Source: Streptomyces sp. SA15 (GTDB taxonomy: Bacteria > Actinomycetota > Actinomycetes > Streptomycetales > Streptomycetaceae). Taken from it: a DNA stretch of 64,000 bases. The notes below the pieces were generated by a model. That model saw nothing but the letters and a program-made list of their open reading frames with translations, was not told the origin of the DNA and did no database searches. Below, piece by piece: positions 49,520-59,718 of this stretch. The stretch is taken from positions 124,001 through 188,000 of the forward strand of contig NZ_NTGE01000111.1 in NCBI RefSeq assembly GCF_002291145.1, given 5' to 3'. Position numbers and translations under genes: made by a program. The stretch's first letter is position 1, and each line of letters begins with the position of its first letter.

Positions 49520-49550
49520 GGCTGGTCGCGCAGTTCCCCGCGCCCCTGGG
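49520..49550. repeat. Interspersed 31-bp repeat, intergenic copy
   Basis: Exact copy of 41468-41498 in the gap between thrC and the MoaD/ThiS gene. Confidence 0.85.
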
Positions 49551-49579
49551 GGCGTCTACCTGACCGGAGGTTTCATCGA

Positions 49580-49855
49580 ATGAGCGTCAACGTCCGCATC
49601 CCCACCATCCTGCGTACCTACACGGGCGGGCAGGCCGAGGTCGTCGCCGAGGGTGCGACCCTCGGCGAGGTCATCGCAGATCTGGAGAAGAACCACACCG
49701 GTATCGCCGCCCGCGTCCTGGACGACCAGGGCAAGCTGCGCCGGTTCGTCAACGTGTACGTCAACGACGACGACGTCCGCTTCGAGCAGGGTCTGGAGAC
49801 CGCCACCCCGGACGGTGCGGGCGTGTCCATCATTCCGGCCGTCGCCGGCGGCTGA
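49580..49855 (+). CDS. MoaD/ThiS-family sulfur carrier protein
   Basis: 91 residues. Ubiquitin-like fold with IPTILRTYTGGQAEVVAEGA and the C-terminal Gly-Gly (SIIPAVAGG) that is adenylylated and thiocarboxylated. FVNVYVNDDDVRFEQGLETA is the central sheet. In actinobacteria such carriers next to thrC or cysM serve cysteine or methionine synthesis rather than molybdopterin, but the partner activating enzyme is not in the window. ATG 49580 follows GACCGGAGGTTTC. Confidence 0.9.
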   Translation: MSVNVRIPTILRTYTGGQAEVVAEGATLGEVIADLEKNHTGIAARVLDDQGKLRRFVNVYVNDDDVRFEQGLETATPDGAGVSIIPAVAGG

Positions 49856-49893
49856 TCATTACCCACGGTAACGTCAGTTACCGAGAGTTCATC

Positions 49894-49932
49894 GAATTGC
49901 CCCCTCCGTAAGAGAAGCGGAGGGGGCAATTC
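49894..49932. terminator. Terminator after the MoaD/ThiS gene
   Basis: Perfect 15-bp stem (49894-49908 with 49918-49932), loop TAAGAGAAG. Confidence 0.9.
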
Positions 49933-50286
49933 AATGTGGTTGAGCGCGGTACAGTTGGGGAACGCGCTGCCGACGTTCCAGTCCGAGGCCCCTGATTTCT
50001 GCCTTGTGCCCGACAAGAAGTAGCCAAAGTGTGCGCGTCTTTCGTGGCTTTTGTGTGCTTTGTGGGGCCCGACTTGCCCTGAATTCGGGCGAATTCTCGG
50101 CAGATTCCCGACCCCGCGCGTCCTGAATTCTCGTCCGATTGACCTGTTGCAGACGGCAGTTGGACAGATACATTCAGCCGCGGTCGACGCGTTCCGGCGC
50201 ACGCCCCCAATCATGTGGGGGGTGAGGTCTGACCCGGATCCACGAAGTGTGGGTCTGTGCAAGGGCCAGTAATAGGGGAGTTAGGC
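49933..50286. other. Long leader region of the second cold-shock gene
   Basis: About 350 bases with no supported gene and lower G+C than neighbours. Long 5' leaders are usual for cold-shock genes, where they fold differently at low temperature; no specific motif was identified. GGGGAG precedes the start codon. Confidence 0.6.
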
Positions 50287-50490
50287 ATGGCTCAGGGCAC
50301 CGTCAAGTGGTTCAACGCGGAGAAGGGGTACGGCTTCATCGCGGTCGACGGTGGTGCGGATGTTTTCGTCCACTACAGCGCCATCCAGATGGACGGGTAC
50401 CGCACCCTTGAAGAGGGCCAGCGGGTCGAGTTCGAGATCTCGCAGGGCCAGAAGGGCCCGCAGGCCGACATGGTTCGCGTCTCTGCCTGA
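50287..50490 (+). CDS. Cold-shock domain protein
   Basis: 67 residues, MAQGTVKWFNAEKGYGFIAV with RNP-1 (KGYGFIA) and RNP-2 (VFVHYSA) intact. Acts as an RNA chaperone. Differs from the copy at 7844-8047 by lacking the extra Gly residues and by the IQMDGYRTLEEG segment. From memory it matches the S. coelicolor gene near groEL2. Followed by a strong hairpin at 50524-50559. Confidence 0.95.
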   Translation: MAQGTVKWFNAEKGYGFIAVDGGADVFVHYSAIQMDGYRTLEEGQRVEFEISQGQKGPQADMVRVSA

Positions 50491-50523
50491 ACGCGCGACC
50501 AACCGCAATCGAACGGTCTTCTC

Positions 50524-50559
50524 AGGAGGGCCCGCACCCGGCAGGGTGCGGGCCCTCCT
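50524..50559. terminator. Terminator after the cold-shock gene
   Basis: Perfect 16-bp stem (50524-50539 with 50544-50559), loop GGCA. Confidence 0.9.
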
Positions 50560-50662
50560 GCATGTCCGGGGGCGATACCGCACCGGTTCGATCCCCGAGA
50601 GGCGCTTGCGCCCGCCCGTCGCCCGACCACCGCCCCTCAAGGAGCCCGCTTCGCGGGCGCAC

Positions 50663-50724
50663 CTTGCACTCGACGGGGTCGAGTGCTAATCATTGCGTTA
50701 GCACTCTGAAGGTGAGAGTGACAG
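50663..50724. promoter_or_regulatory. Two CIRCE elements upstream of groEL2
   Basis: CIRCE form TTAGCACTC-N9-GAGTGCTAA. First copy at 50663-50689 ends GAGTGCTAA; second copy at 50698-50724 begins TTAGCACTC with a weaker right half GAGTGACAG. HrcA binding here represses groEL until heat shock. Promoter lies between and after them; no other gene in 50560-50850. Confidence 0.92.
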
Positions 50725-50850
50725 TGTGGACCGGGTCGGTGAGGCCCGCAGGCCGGGTGGGGCAAGGAACCACGAGGCAGGCGAGCCGTCCGTCGCGGGC
50801 GCGGGCGCGGTCCGAAGGAATCACCCCCAGTCCTGGAGGGACCACTTCAC

Positions 50851-52476
<1,626 letters not shown>

Positions 52477-52507
52477 TCGACCTCCGGTTGATCGACCGTC
52501 CTTCGAA

Positions 52508-52549
52508 CCGAGGGCGGCACTCCCTGGAAGCAGGGGGTGCCGCCCTCGG
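52508..52549. terminator. Terminator after groEL2
   Basis: 19-bp stem with one G-T pair (52508-52526 with 52531-52549), loop GAAG. Confidence 0.9.
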
Positions 52550-52731
52550 GCGTGTCGTGGGTCACAGCGGGCGGAGCGACGGAATGCCCGGGTGGGTGAC
52601 GGCGGTTGTGCCGTGCGGGCGATGGATGCGCATGCACATACCATCCGGAATGTCCCGTTGTCCGCCCGACCGCCCAACCGCCCGACGTCCGACTACTCGA
52701 CGTCCGACCGACCTCTCCGAGGAGCCCCTAC

Positions 52732-53862
52732 GTGACCGCCACCACCGCCGATTCGACCTCCCGCGCGGCCCGCATCCTCTCCAGACCGGCCACGATCAAC
52801 GGCCTGACCGTCCCGAACCGCATCGCGATGGCGCCCATGACGCGCCAGTTCTCCCCGGGCGGCATCCCGGGCGCGGACGTGGCGTCGTACTACTCCCGGC
52901 GGGCCGCCGCGGGCGTCGGCCTGATCGTCACCGAAGGCACCTACGTCGGCCACGACTCCGCCGGGCAGAGCGACCGCATCCCGCGCTTCCACGGCGAGGA
53001 GCAGCTCGCGGGCTGGGCGAAGGTCGCCGCGGACGTGCACGCGGCGGGCGGCACGATCGTGCCGCAGCTGTGGCACATCGGCATGGTCCGCGAGCAGGGC
53101 CAGCCGCCGTACGCGGACGCCCCCGCGGTCGGCCCCTCCGGTCTGCGCCTCGACGGCACCGAGGGCACCGGCAAGGCCATGACGCAGCGGGACGTGGACG
53201 AGGTAATCGGCGCGTTCGCGGAGGCGGCGGCCGCGGCGGAGCGGATCGGCTTCGACGGCGTGGAACTGCACGGCGCCCACGGCTACCTCATCGACCAGTT
53301 CCTGTGGGCGGGCACGAACCGCCGTACGGACGTCTACGGCGGTGACCCGGTGGCCCGTGCGAAGTTCGCGGAGGAGATCGTGGCGGCCGTCCGCGAGACC
53401 GTCTCCCCCTCCTTCCCCGTCATCTTCCGCTACTCGCAGTGGAAGCAGGAGGCGTACAGCGCGAAGCTGGCCGAGACCCCCGAGGAACTGGAAGCCATCC
53501 TCGCCCCGCTCGCCGCGGCCGGCGTGGACGCCTTCCACGCCTCCACGCGCCGCTACTGGGTCCCGGAGTTCGACGGCTCCGACCTCAACCTGGCCGGCTG
53601 GACGAAGAAGCTCACCGGCAAGCCGGTCATCACCGTCGGCTCGGTCGGTCTCGACGGCGACTTCATCAAGGCCTTCCAGGGCGAGGGATCCCAGGTCAAG
53701 GGCATCGACGACCTGCTCGACCGCCTGGAGACGGAGGAGGTCGACCTGATCGCCGTGGGCCGCGCGCTGCTCCAGGACCCTCAGTGGGCGGCGAAGGTGC
53801 TGGGCGATCGTTTCGAGGAGCTGAAGCCGTACGACGTGGCGGCGCTGCAGTCGCTGAGCTGA
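52732..53862 (+). CDS. Old yellow enzyme-family NADH:flavin oxidoreductase
   Basis: 376 residues from GTG 52732, with GAGGAG eight bases upstream. TIM-barrel FMN enzyme: VPNRIAMAPMTRQFSPGGIP, QLWHIGMVREQGQPPYADAP, VELHGAHGYLIDQFLWAGTN, RTDVYGGDPVARAKFAEEIV and PVITVGSVGLDGDFIKAF. The HxxN/HGAH pair binds substrate phenolate. Reduces activated C=C bonds; natural substrate unknown. Stands alone after the groEL2 terminator. Confidence 0.9.
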   Translation: MTATTADSTSRAARILSRPATINGLTVPNRIAMAPMTRQFSPGGIPGADVASYYSRRAAAGVGLIVTEGTYVGHDSAGQSDRIPRFHGEEQLAGWAKVAADVHAAGGTIVPQLWHIGMVREQGQPPYADAPAVGPSGLRLDGTEGTGKAMTQRDVDEVIGAFAEAAAAAERIGFDGVELHGAHGYLIDQFLWAGTNRRTDVYGGDPVARAKFAEEIVAAVRETVSPSFPVIFRYSQWKQEAYSAKLAETPEELEAILAPLAAAGVDAFHASTRRYWVPEFDGSDLNLAGWTKKLTGKPVITVGSVGLDGDFIKAFQGEGSQVKGIDDLLDRLETEEVDLIAVGRALLQDPQWAAKVLGDRFEELKPYDVAALQSLS

Positions 53863-53885
53863 GGTCTGCGGGCGGGGCGGGGCTT

Positions 53886-54458
53886 CTAAAGGTTCCCCAT
53901 GGGTTCGATGTCGACGCGAACGGGTGTGCCCCAGACGCGGAGCACCTCGTAGTCGGTGAACTCGTGTACGAGGCGGTAGGCCATGGCCGGGCGGGGCCCG
54001 CGTCGCTGGGCGGCCAGATACAGATCGGCCTCCCTGCGATCCCGCCTCGGCGTACCGCAGAGCTGCCACGCCTGTCCGTTCCACAGCTCCGGCAGCCAGC
54101 GCTGCTGGGGCTGCGGGCGGTCCTCGCGGACGCCGTAGCGGGACGCGACGGGGTGGTCGGCGGACCGGGGGAGCGGGGCGGCCCCGTTGAACTCGGCCCG
54201 CCGGGCGGCCCGTCGCCGGGTTTCGCACAGCAGGCACAGGTCGTGGGCGTTCTCGTCGACCGGCCCCTGAGGATGCTCCGGGCAGCGGGTGCTCGGAGCG
54301 GCCGTGGTGACGCTCTCCTCCAGCAGATCGAGGGCCCGCTTGAGGTCGGCCTTGACCTCGTGCAGCTTGGCGTCCGGGGTGTCACCGGTCAGGGCCTCGC
54401 CGTGTTCGCCGAGGAGGCGGAGGGCGCGGCCCAGGGCGGTTCGCTGGGCGTGGTTCAT
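53886..54458 (-). CDS. Hypothetical protein with central Cys/His cluster (190 residues)
   Basis: From ATG 54458. N-terminal helices (ALGRALRLLGEHGEALTGDT), a central zinc-like set CPEHPQGPVDENAHDLCLLC, and a C-terminal segment rich in Arg (RRDRREADLYLAAQRRGPRP). No family recognised beyond Streptomyces relatives. Stops five bases after the Uma2 gene region on the same strand, so the pair may be transcribed together, and Uma2-type genes often accompany small regulators. Confidence 0.65.
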   Translation of the reverse strand: MNHAQRTALGRALRLLGEHGEALTGDTPDAKLHEVKADLKRALDLLEESVTTAAPSTRCPEHPQGPVDENAHDLCLLCETRRRAARRAEFNGAAPLPRSADHPVASRYGVREDRPQPQQRWLPELWNGQAWQLCGTPRRDRREADLYLAAQRRGPRPAMAYRLVHEFTDYEVLRVWGTPVRVDIEPMGNL

Positions 54459-54462
54459 GGTG

Positions 54463-55143
54463 TCAGTCTGCGTAGTCCTTGAGCTTTTCGGTATCCAGGG
54501 TGATGTTCACCGGGGCGGGGATCTCGACGGTCGCTCCCCAGGGGTAGGACGGGGACTGCTGGTAGCGGCCGTCTTTCGGCTCGCTGTAGACGGTGATCGT
54601 GTTGGTGCCGCGGTCGATGAGGAGGTAGACGGGGATGTCGGCTTCCGCGTAGCCGGTGGGCTTGTCGATGCGGTCGCCTTGGTTGGTGTCACGGTCGTGG
54701 GAGGTGATCTCTACGGCCATGAGGGCTCCGTCGGCATCGGACCAGTTGCCGTGTCCCCTGAAGTGGTCCACTGGCGCGAGGAATCCGTCCGTGATGGCGC
54801 GGCCCTTGCGATATGCCTCGGCCTTGACGCCACGCTCGGGCATGAGGTTCAGCTCGGGGCGCTGCTGCATGCACTGACGTAGCAGCCACATGAAGATTTC
54901 GCCGTGGTTGCCGTCCGGCATGGCCTTGACTACTACCTTTCCGTTGATGTACTCGAGCCGCACGGTTTCGGGGGCTACGGCGGCCAGCTCCTCGAACTCG
55001 TCGACATCGAGCGGGCCGTGCCGGATGCACAGCCGTCCGCCGAGGAATTCCAGCCGGTTCTTGATCTCCCTCGGAGCCCTGCGGACGAGTTCATCGAAGT
55101 CCTCGACGGACATCTGCGGGCGTTCAGCGGTATCAGGGGTCAT
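54463..55143 (-). CDS. Uma2-family (DUF820) protein
   Basis: 226 residues from ATG 55143, preceded by GGAGGCGACGCC. Uma2 fold: RLEYINGKVVVKAMPDGNHG, DADGALMAVEITSHDRDTNQ, KPTGYAEADIPVYLLIDRGT, with the PD-(D/E)xK-like acidic residues. The family is annotated as endonuclease by fold only. The first 70 residues contain an internal duplication (SVEDFDELVRRAPREIKNRL and DVDEFEELAAVAPETVRLEY), seen in some Streptomyces members. Confidence 0.88.
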   Translation of the reverse strand: MTPDTAERPQMSVEDFDELVRRAPREIKNRLEFLGGRLCIRHGPLDVDEFEELAAVAPETVRLEYINGKVVVKAMPDGNHGEIFMWLLRQCMQQRPELNLMPERGVKAEAYRKGRAITDGFLAPVDHFRGHGNWSDADGALMAVEITSHDRDTNQGDRIDKPTGYAEADIPVYLLIDRGTNTITVYSEPKDGRYQQSPSYPWGATVEIPAPVNITLDTEKLKDYAD

Positions 55144-55202
55144 GGCGTCGCCTCCTTCCCCCCATCGTGCCCCCGGGTGGTGTCGTCGGACCGTGGGAGC
55201 CG

Positions 55203-56075
55203 TCATGCGGGTGTCCTTTCGTGTCGTCGTACGGCCATTTCGGCACGGATCTCCGCCGCACGGGCATGGATAGCGGAGGCCTGCAGGGGCGTGTGGTGGC
55301 GGTCAGGGGCGCGTTCACCCCGGCACGCGCCGCAGATGCCGCCGGGCAGGGCCTCCGGGCGGCCAGGTACTCCGCACTCGGCGCACTCCAGGATGCGGAG
55401 GGGTGGGCGTGGGGTGGGCTTCTCCGGCGGAAGCTTGGTGGTGAGGCGGTTGTGGATCAGCCCCGCCGGGTGATGGACCGGGGTGGGCAGGCCATTGGTC
55501 AGGGCTCGGGTTACGTCCGCGTCGGTGGCGCCTCGGGCGTACCAGTCGGTGACGAGAGGCGCGAGGCGTGCGCATTCGGCCTCTGACAGCGACAGCGCGG
55601 GGGTCTCGCGGCCGAGGGCGGCGAGGAGGATGTTGGCGCGGGATCGGGTGGGGCGAGGCCGGTCCGGCGGTTCGTCCGGGACATCGCCCCGGGTGAAGGC
55701 CGCCCACCAGTCATCGTCGCGTGCGGTACGCGTGAACCACGTTCGGGTGATCCAGCGGACGTTCTCGGTGTCGGCCAGCCGTTCTCGTCCGCGTCGCAAG
55801 TGGCCTGCCTGTTGGAGGCGGTTGAGCGCGGTCCGGAGGGCGCACTGCCCGTACGGCAGCGTCTTGGCCAGCGTCTTTACGGAGATGTCGGCACCGTCGG
55901 GGAGACGGTCGATGTAGGAGGCGATGGCGGCTTCGCGGGGTGGGAGGTGGGCGAAGTCGTGGGCCGTGCGGGGGTGTTGGTCCGGGGCACTGCGCTTCCC
56001 GTAACCCGGATTGGCCATTGGGTGCGGGGACGCGTGCGCGGGCAGGAAGGCGGCACTAAGCTGGGCATCAGCCAT
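55203..56075 (-). CDS. MarR/helix-turn-helix protein with C-terminal zinc ribbon
   Basis: 290 residues. HTH at about 45-110: PPREAAIASYIDRLPDGADI, KTLPYGQCALRTALNRLQQA and GHLRRGRERLADTENVRWIT. The C-terminal region has CAECGVPGRPEALPGGICGAC, a four-Cys ribbon. Such proteins are very common in Streptomyces and usually annotated as MarR-like; ligand unknown. Start ATG 56075. A hairpin AGCCCCCGC / GCGGGGGCT at 56109-56145 lies upstream. Confidence 0.85.
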   Translation of the reverse strand: MADAQLSAAFLPAHASPHPMANPGYGKRSAPDQHPRTAHDFAHLPPREAAIASYIDRLPDGADISVKTLAKTLPYGQCALRTALNRLQQAGHLRRGRERLADTENVRWITRTWFTRTARDDDWWAAFTRGDVPDEPPDRPRPTRSRANILLAALGRETPALSLSEAECARLAPLVTDWYARGATDADVTRALTNGLPTPVHHPAGLIHNRLTTKLPPEKPTPRPPLRILECAECGVPGRPEALPGGICGACRGERAPDRHHTPLQASAIHARAAEIRAEMAVRRHERTPA

Positions 56076-56108
56076 GGGATCGAACCTGTTCTTCGATCTC
56101 GTAGGTCA

Positions 56109-56145
56109 AGCCCCCGCGCAGGTGCTCCAACATCTGGCGGGGGCT
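56109..56145. terminator. Hairpin between DUF397 and the MarR-like gene
   Basis: Nine-bp arms AGCCCCCGC / GCGGGGGCT with a 19-base loop. Confidence 0.7.
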
Positions 56146-56301
56146 GTTCGTTATGCGGGCACGCTAGACGATCGTCACGGTGCGTGGCAAGCCGAATGCG
56201 TCAAGTCAACTCGCCGGGTGGGAGGGTGGGTTGAGGCCCTCCAACCATTCCTTGAAAAGAGGTCTCGGGGCGCGGGGCTTGAGCCTCGGGGCGCCCGTGC
56301 G

Positions 56302-56508
56302 TCAGTCGTGCTTGAGGTTTTCGACGAACGCGGTCCATGCATCGGGCCGGAACACGAGCTTCGGGCCGAGGGGGTTCTTGGAGTCGCGGACGGGGACGAC
56401 AGCGGGGTGGCCGTCGGCTACTTCGAGGCAGTCGTCGCCCCCGCCGCCGCTGTAGCTCGACTTGTGCCATATGGCCGTGTTCGGGTCGTACTCAGGGATG
56501 TTCCTCAT
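56302..56508 (-). CDS. DUF397 domain protein
   Basis: 68 residues: AIWHKSSYSGGGGDDCLEVAD and VPVRDSKNPLGPKLVFRPDA. DUF397 proteins always sit beside an XRE regulator in actinobacteria and form a toxin-antitoxin-like or signalling pair of unknown target. The start overlaps the end of the XRE gene, so they are co-translated. Confidence 0.93.
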   Translation of the reverse strand: MRNIPEYDPNTAIWHKSSYSGGGGDDCLEVADGHPAVVPVRDSKNPLGPKLVFRPDAWTAFVENLKHD

Positions 56509-57331
56509 GGGCGTAATCCTGCGCCAACGCCTCGATCAGGGCCAGGGACTTCTCCTGCGAGAGCGCGGAGGCCACGAGGAGATCGAACGTGAACCTCAGT
56601 TGGGCGACCGTGGCCGGGTCGTCCTCCAGCCGTCCGGTGCGCACCCCCTCGTAGTAGACCAGCGGAGGGGCGTCCTCGAACTCCATCAGCTTCAGGGCAC
56701 CCTGCATCGCCGCGTGCGCTCCAGCGCTGAGCGGCAGCACCTGCACGATGACCCGGTTGCGACGGGCCAGAGCGGCGATATGGCGCAGGGCCTCCGCCAT
56801 CACCGCTCGGCCACCTGCCTCCCGGCGCAACGCCGCCTCGTCAAGTACCACCCACAACAACGGCTTTGTTGGATGGTCGAGCAGCCGGATCCGCTCCATC
56901 CGGCCTTCCGTCCACTCCTCGACGGTCTCCTCCGGTGCCGTCGGGTCGTACGCGCGGTTCACGGCCCGTGCGTACGCGGGCGTCTGCAGCAAGCCGGGGA
57001 TCAGGAGCGGCGCGTACTGCCTGATCGCCGTGGCTTGAGCCTCGGCTTCCACCGCCTCCGCGAAGTGCTCCGGATGCTTGGACTTGGCCGCCGCCCCGCA
57101 GTTCCGCTGGAAGAAGCCGTCCGTCCCCAGCACCTCATCCAGCAACCGCGCATACTCCGGCTGCATCCGCCGCGTACCCGCCTCCAACTGCCCGATGAAC
57201 GTGCCGCTCACGAACAGCCGCTGACCCACGTACTCCTGGCTGAGCCCTGCCTTCTCTCTGGCGTGGCGCAGCTCCGCGCCCAGCAGGGCGCGCGGTGACG
57301 AGGACGGGTCGAGGTCCTTCGGTCCTGTCAT
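56492..57331 (-). CDS. XRE regulator of the DUF5753/BldB-pair type
   Basis: 279 residues from ATG 57331. HTH about residues 15-70 (AREKAGLSQEYVGQRLFVSG, TFIGQLEAGTRRMQPEYARL) followed by DUF5753 (LLIPGLLQTPAYARAVNRAY). Partner DUF397 gene overlaps its 3' end. Typical of Streptomyces developmental or antibiotic-linked signalling pairs such as the whiJ type. Divergent from the hypothetical gene at 57442. Confidence 0.93.
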   Translation of the reverse strand: MTGPKDLDPSSSPRALLGAELRHAREKAGLSQEYVGQRLFVSGTFIGQLEAGTRRMQPEYARLLDEVLGTDGFFQRNCGAAAKSKHPEHFAEAVEAEAQATAIRQYAPLLIPGLLQTPAYARAVNRAYDPTAPEETVEEWTEGRMERIRLLDHPTKPLLWVVLDEAALRREAGGRAVMAEALRHIAALARRNRVIVQVLPLSAGAHAAMQGALKLMEFEDAPPLVYYEGVRTGRLEDDPATVAQLRFTFDLLVASALSQEKSLALIEALAQDYAHEEHP

Positions 57332-57441
57332 GGCAACTCCCGGTCTGAACAACACAGTTTGTTGGGACGCCCTGTATGGCCAGGCTAGGCACGTTGCCGA
57401 CACGCTGTGTTGCGAATCACCAACTCTGCGTGGAGGTAGAA

Positions 57442-57840
57442 GTGAGCGTGCGGTCGACAGAAGAAGTGGTGGCGTCCTTGAAGGAGGCCCTCGTGGGCGT
57501 AGGCGTCGTCCTGCCGTCCCTCCGCGTCGATCCCGTGACCGGCGCGAGCGACGAGCCGTTCGCGCTGGTCGAGCTGGGGCGTTGCAACGTACGCACGGCC
57601 GAGCGGCTGGCGTCCGTGCTGCGCGGGGAGCGGCCGGCTGTCGGGAGCCATGTCGTCGACGTACGGGACGGGCGTATCGGGGAGGTGATGGGACACGTGG
57701 GCGGAAGAGTGCAGCTTCGGCCGGTGAGCGGGGGGCGTGAGTGGGACTGTCCGCCGGAGTCGACCGGGCCCGCTCCGCAGGGGGACGTGCTGCGGGAGCG
57801 GGTGCGGAAGGTCAACGGGGAGCGGCGGCTTCGCTGCTGA
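57442..57840 (+). CDS. Hypothetical protein associated with XRE/DUF397 pair (132 residues)
   Basis: GTG 57442 follows GTGGAGGTAGAA. STEEVVASLKEALVGVGVVL and VGSHVVDVRDGRIGEVMGHV are the conserved parts of a Streptomyces family that sits next to XRE/DUF397 loci. Contains one Cys in ELGRCNVRTA and one in DCPPES. Function unknown. Its 3' end overlaps the convergent aldo-keto reductase gene by 29 bases. Confidence 0.78.
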   Translation: MSVRSTEEVVASLKEALVGVGVVLPSLRVDPVTGASDEPFALVELGRCNVRTAERLASVLRGERPAVGSHVVDVRDGRIGEVMGHVGGRVQLRPVSGGREWDCPPESTGPAPQGDVLRERVRKVNGERRLRC

Positions 57841-58666
57841 ACAGCCCGTCCAGACGGCTCAACTGGTCCGGTGTGAGGCGGAGGTCGGCCGCAGCCACGT
57901 TCTCCTCCAGGTGGGTGGGGCTCGCCGTGCCCGGGATCGGGAGGATCACCGGGGAGTGCGCCAGGAGCCAGGCCAGGGCGACCTGGGTCGGGGTGGCGTC
58001 GAGCTCCGCGGCCACCGCGTTTATCTCGGCGTTGGCGTCCGCCGCGCCCGGCGCAACCGGCCGCCAGGGCAGGAACGCGATGTCCGCCGCCTCGCAGGCC
58101 TTGAGGACAGGTTCGTGTTCGCGGTCGAGCAGGTTGTAGCGGTTCTGGACGCTCACGATGTCCACGATCGACCGGGCCTCGTCCAGTTCGGCGACCGTCA
58201 CCTCGGACAGGCCGATCCGTCCGACCTTGCCTTCCGAGCGCAACTCGCTCAGCGTGCCGAGCTGGTCGGCGAGCGGGGTCTCCGGGTCGATGCGGTGGAG
58301 TTGGAGCAGCTCGATGCGGTCGAGGCGGAGGCGGCGCAGGGCCTGGTCCACCTGGTCGCGGAGGACCTCCGGGCGGGCGTCGAGGCCCCATTCGCCGGAC
58401 GCTGAGCGGGCGACGCCGACCTTCGTGGTGACGAGCAGATCGGACGGGTAAGGGTGCAGGGCCTCGGCGAGGAGTTCCTCGTTGGCTCCCCAGCCGTACA
58501 TATGGGCCGTGTCGATGAGCGTGATGCCCAGCTCCACGGCCCGGCGGGCGACCGCGAGGGAGGCGGTGCGGGCCTCCCCGGCCTCGGTCGGCAGTCGCAT
58601 CGCGCCGAAGCCGAGTCGTCGTACCTCCAGATCCCCGCCTATACGGAACGTGGGTGCCAGCGGCAT
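57812..58666 (-). CDS. Aldo/keto reductase
   Basis: 284 residues from ATG 58666. Catalytic tetrad visible: Asp and Tyr in LIDTAHMYGWGANEELLAEA, Lys in DLLVTTKVGVAR, His in ELLQLHRIDPE. NADPH contacts lie in LPIPGTASPTHLEENVAAAD. Single TIM barrel reducing carbonyl compounds; substrate unknown. Confidence 0.92.
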   Translation of the reverse strand: MPLAPTFRIGGDLEVRRLGFGAMRLPTEAGEARTASLAVARRAVELGITLIDTAHMYGWGANEELLAEALHPYPSDLLVTTKVGVARSASGEWGLDARPEVLRDQVDQALRRLRLDRIELLQLHRIDPETPLADQLGTLSELRSEGKVGRIGLSEVTVAELDEARSIVDIVSVQNRYNLLDREHEPVLKACEAADIAFLPWRPVAPGAADANAEINAVAAELDATPTQVALAWLLAHSPVILPIPGTASPTHLEENVAAADLRLTPDQLSRLDGLFSSEAAAPR

Positions 58667-58697
58667 GCGTTTCCTCCCCCTTGATGGAAGACCCACG

Positions 58698-59654
58698 CTA
58701 ACAAGGGGAGTCGGAGGATCGGGGGCCCGCCGCCCCCAGCGCCGCCCGCAGATGGCCCCCCGACTCCTCCAGCAGGCGGGCCGCCGTAGGCCCGTCGACG
58801 TCGGCCAGGATCGTCAGGATGGCGTGCTTCACCTCGCCGTCGGTGGCCGCCAGGGCCCGCTCGACGTCCTCGTCCGCCGCGCCGGTGGCGAGGGCGACGA
58901 TACGGCGGGAACGGGCGCGCAGCTTGTCGTTCGAGGCGCGGACGTCGACCATCAGGTTCCCGTACGTCTTGCCCAGGCGGATCATCGTGATCGTCGACAG
59001 CATGTTGAGGACCAGCTTCTGGGCCGTGCCGGCCTTGAGGCGGGTGGAGCCGGTGAGCAGCTCGGGGCCGACGACGATCTCGATGCCGTGCTCGGCGGCC
59101 GCCGCGAGGGCGCTGTCCGCGTTGCAGGCCAGGCCGATGGTCAGCGCCCCTTGCGCGCGGGCGTGCTCCACCGCGCCGATGGCGTACGGGGTGCGGCCGG
59201 AGGCGGAGATGCCGACCACGGTGTCGTCGGCGGTGAGCGAGAGGGTGTCCAGATCCGTCCGCGCCAGCTCCTTGGAGTCCTCGGCGCCCTCGATGGAGGC
59301 GACCATGGCCTCCCGGCCGCCCGCGATCAGGCCCACGACCTGCTCCGGGGCGGTGTTGAAGGTCGGCGGGCACTCGGAGGCGTCCAGCACGCCGAGCCGT
59401 CCGGCGGTACCGGCGCCCGCGTAGACCAGCCGGCCGCCCCGGCCCATCCGTTCGGCGAGGGCGTCGATCGCGGCGGCGATCTCGGGCAGTCTCCGGGTGA
59501 CGGCGGCCGGCACGGAGGTGTCCTCGGAGTTCATGAGGCGGGCGATGTCGAGGGTGGGCAGGCGGTCGATGTCGGCGAGTTCGGGCCGGAAGGCTTCGGT
59601 GGTCAGGGTCTCCAACTGGGCTTGGAGGTCACGGGGGTCGGAGGTGGGGGTCAT
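58698..59654 (-). CDS. murQ: N-acetylmuramic acid 6-phosphate etherase
   Basis: 318 residues. SIS fold with GGRLVYAGAGTAGRLGVLDA, catalytic Glu in DASECPPTFN, VVGISASGRTPYAIGAVEHA and TGSTRLKAGTAQKLVLNMLS. Splits MurNAc-6-P into GlcNAc-6-P and lactate, feeding NagA. GlcNAc-6-P production ties it to nagKA in this window. The RpiR-type regulator gene lies directly upstream on the same strand. Confidence 0.95.
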   Translation of the reverse strand: MTPTSDPRDLQAQLETLTTEAFRPELADIDRLPTLDIARLMNSEDTSVPAAVTRRLPEIAAAIDALAERMGRGGRLVYAGAGTAGRLGVLDASECPPTFNTAPEQVVGLIAGGREAMVASIEGAEDSKELARTDLDTLSLTADDTVVGISASGRTPYAIGAVEHARAQGALTIGLACNADSALAAAAEHGIEIVVGPELLTGSTRLKAGTAQKLVLNMLSTITMIRLGKTYGNLMVDVRASNDKLRARSRRIVALATGAADEDVERALAATDGEVKHAILTILADVDGPTAARLLEESGGHLRAALGAAGPRSSDSPC

Positions 59655-59718
59655 AGAGGAACGGCTCTTTCACATTCGAGGTCGCGTTCAAGGTCGCGCT
59701 CAGGTCGCGGTGCGGTGT

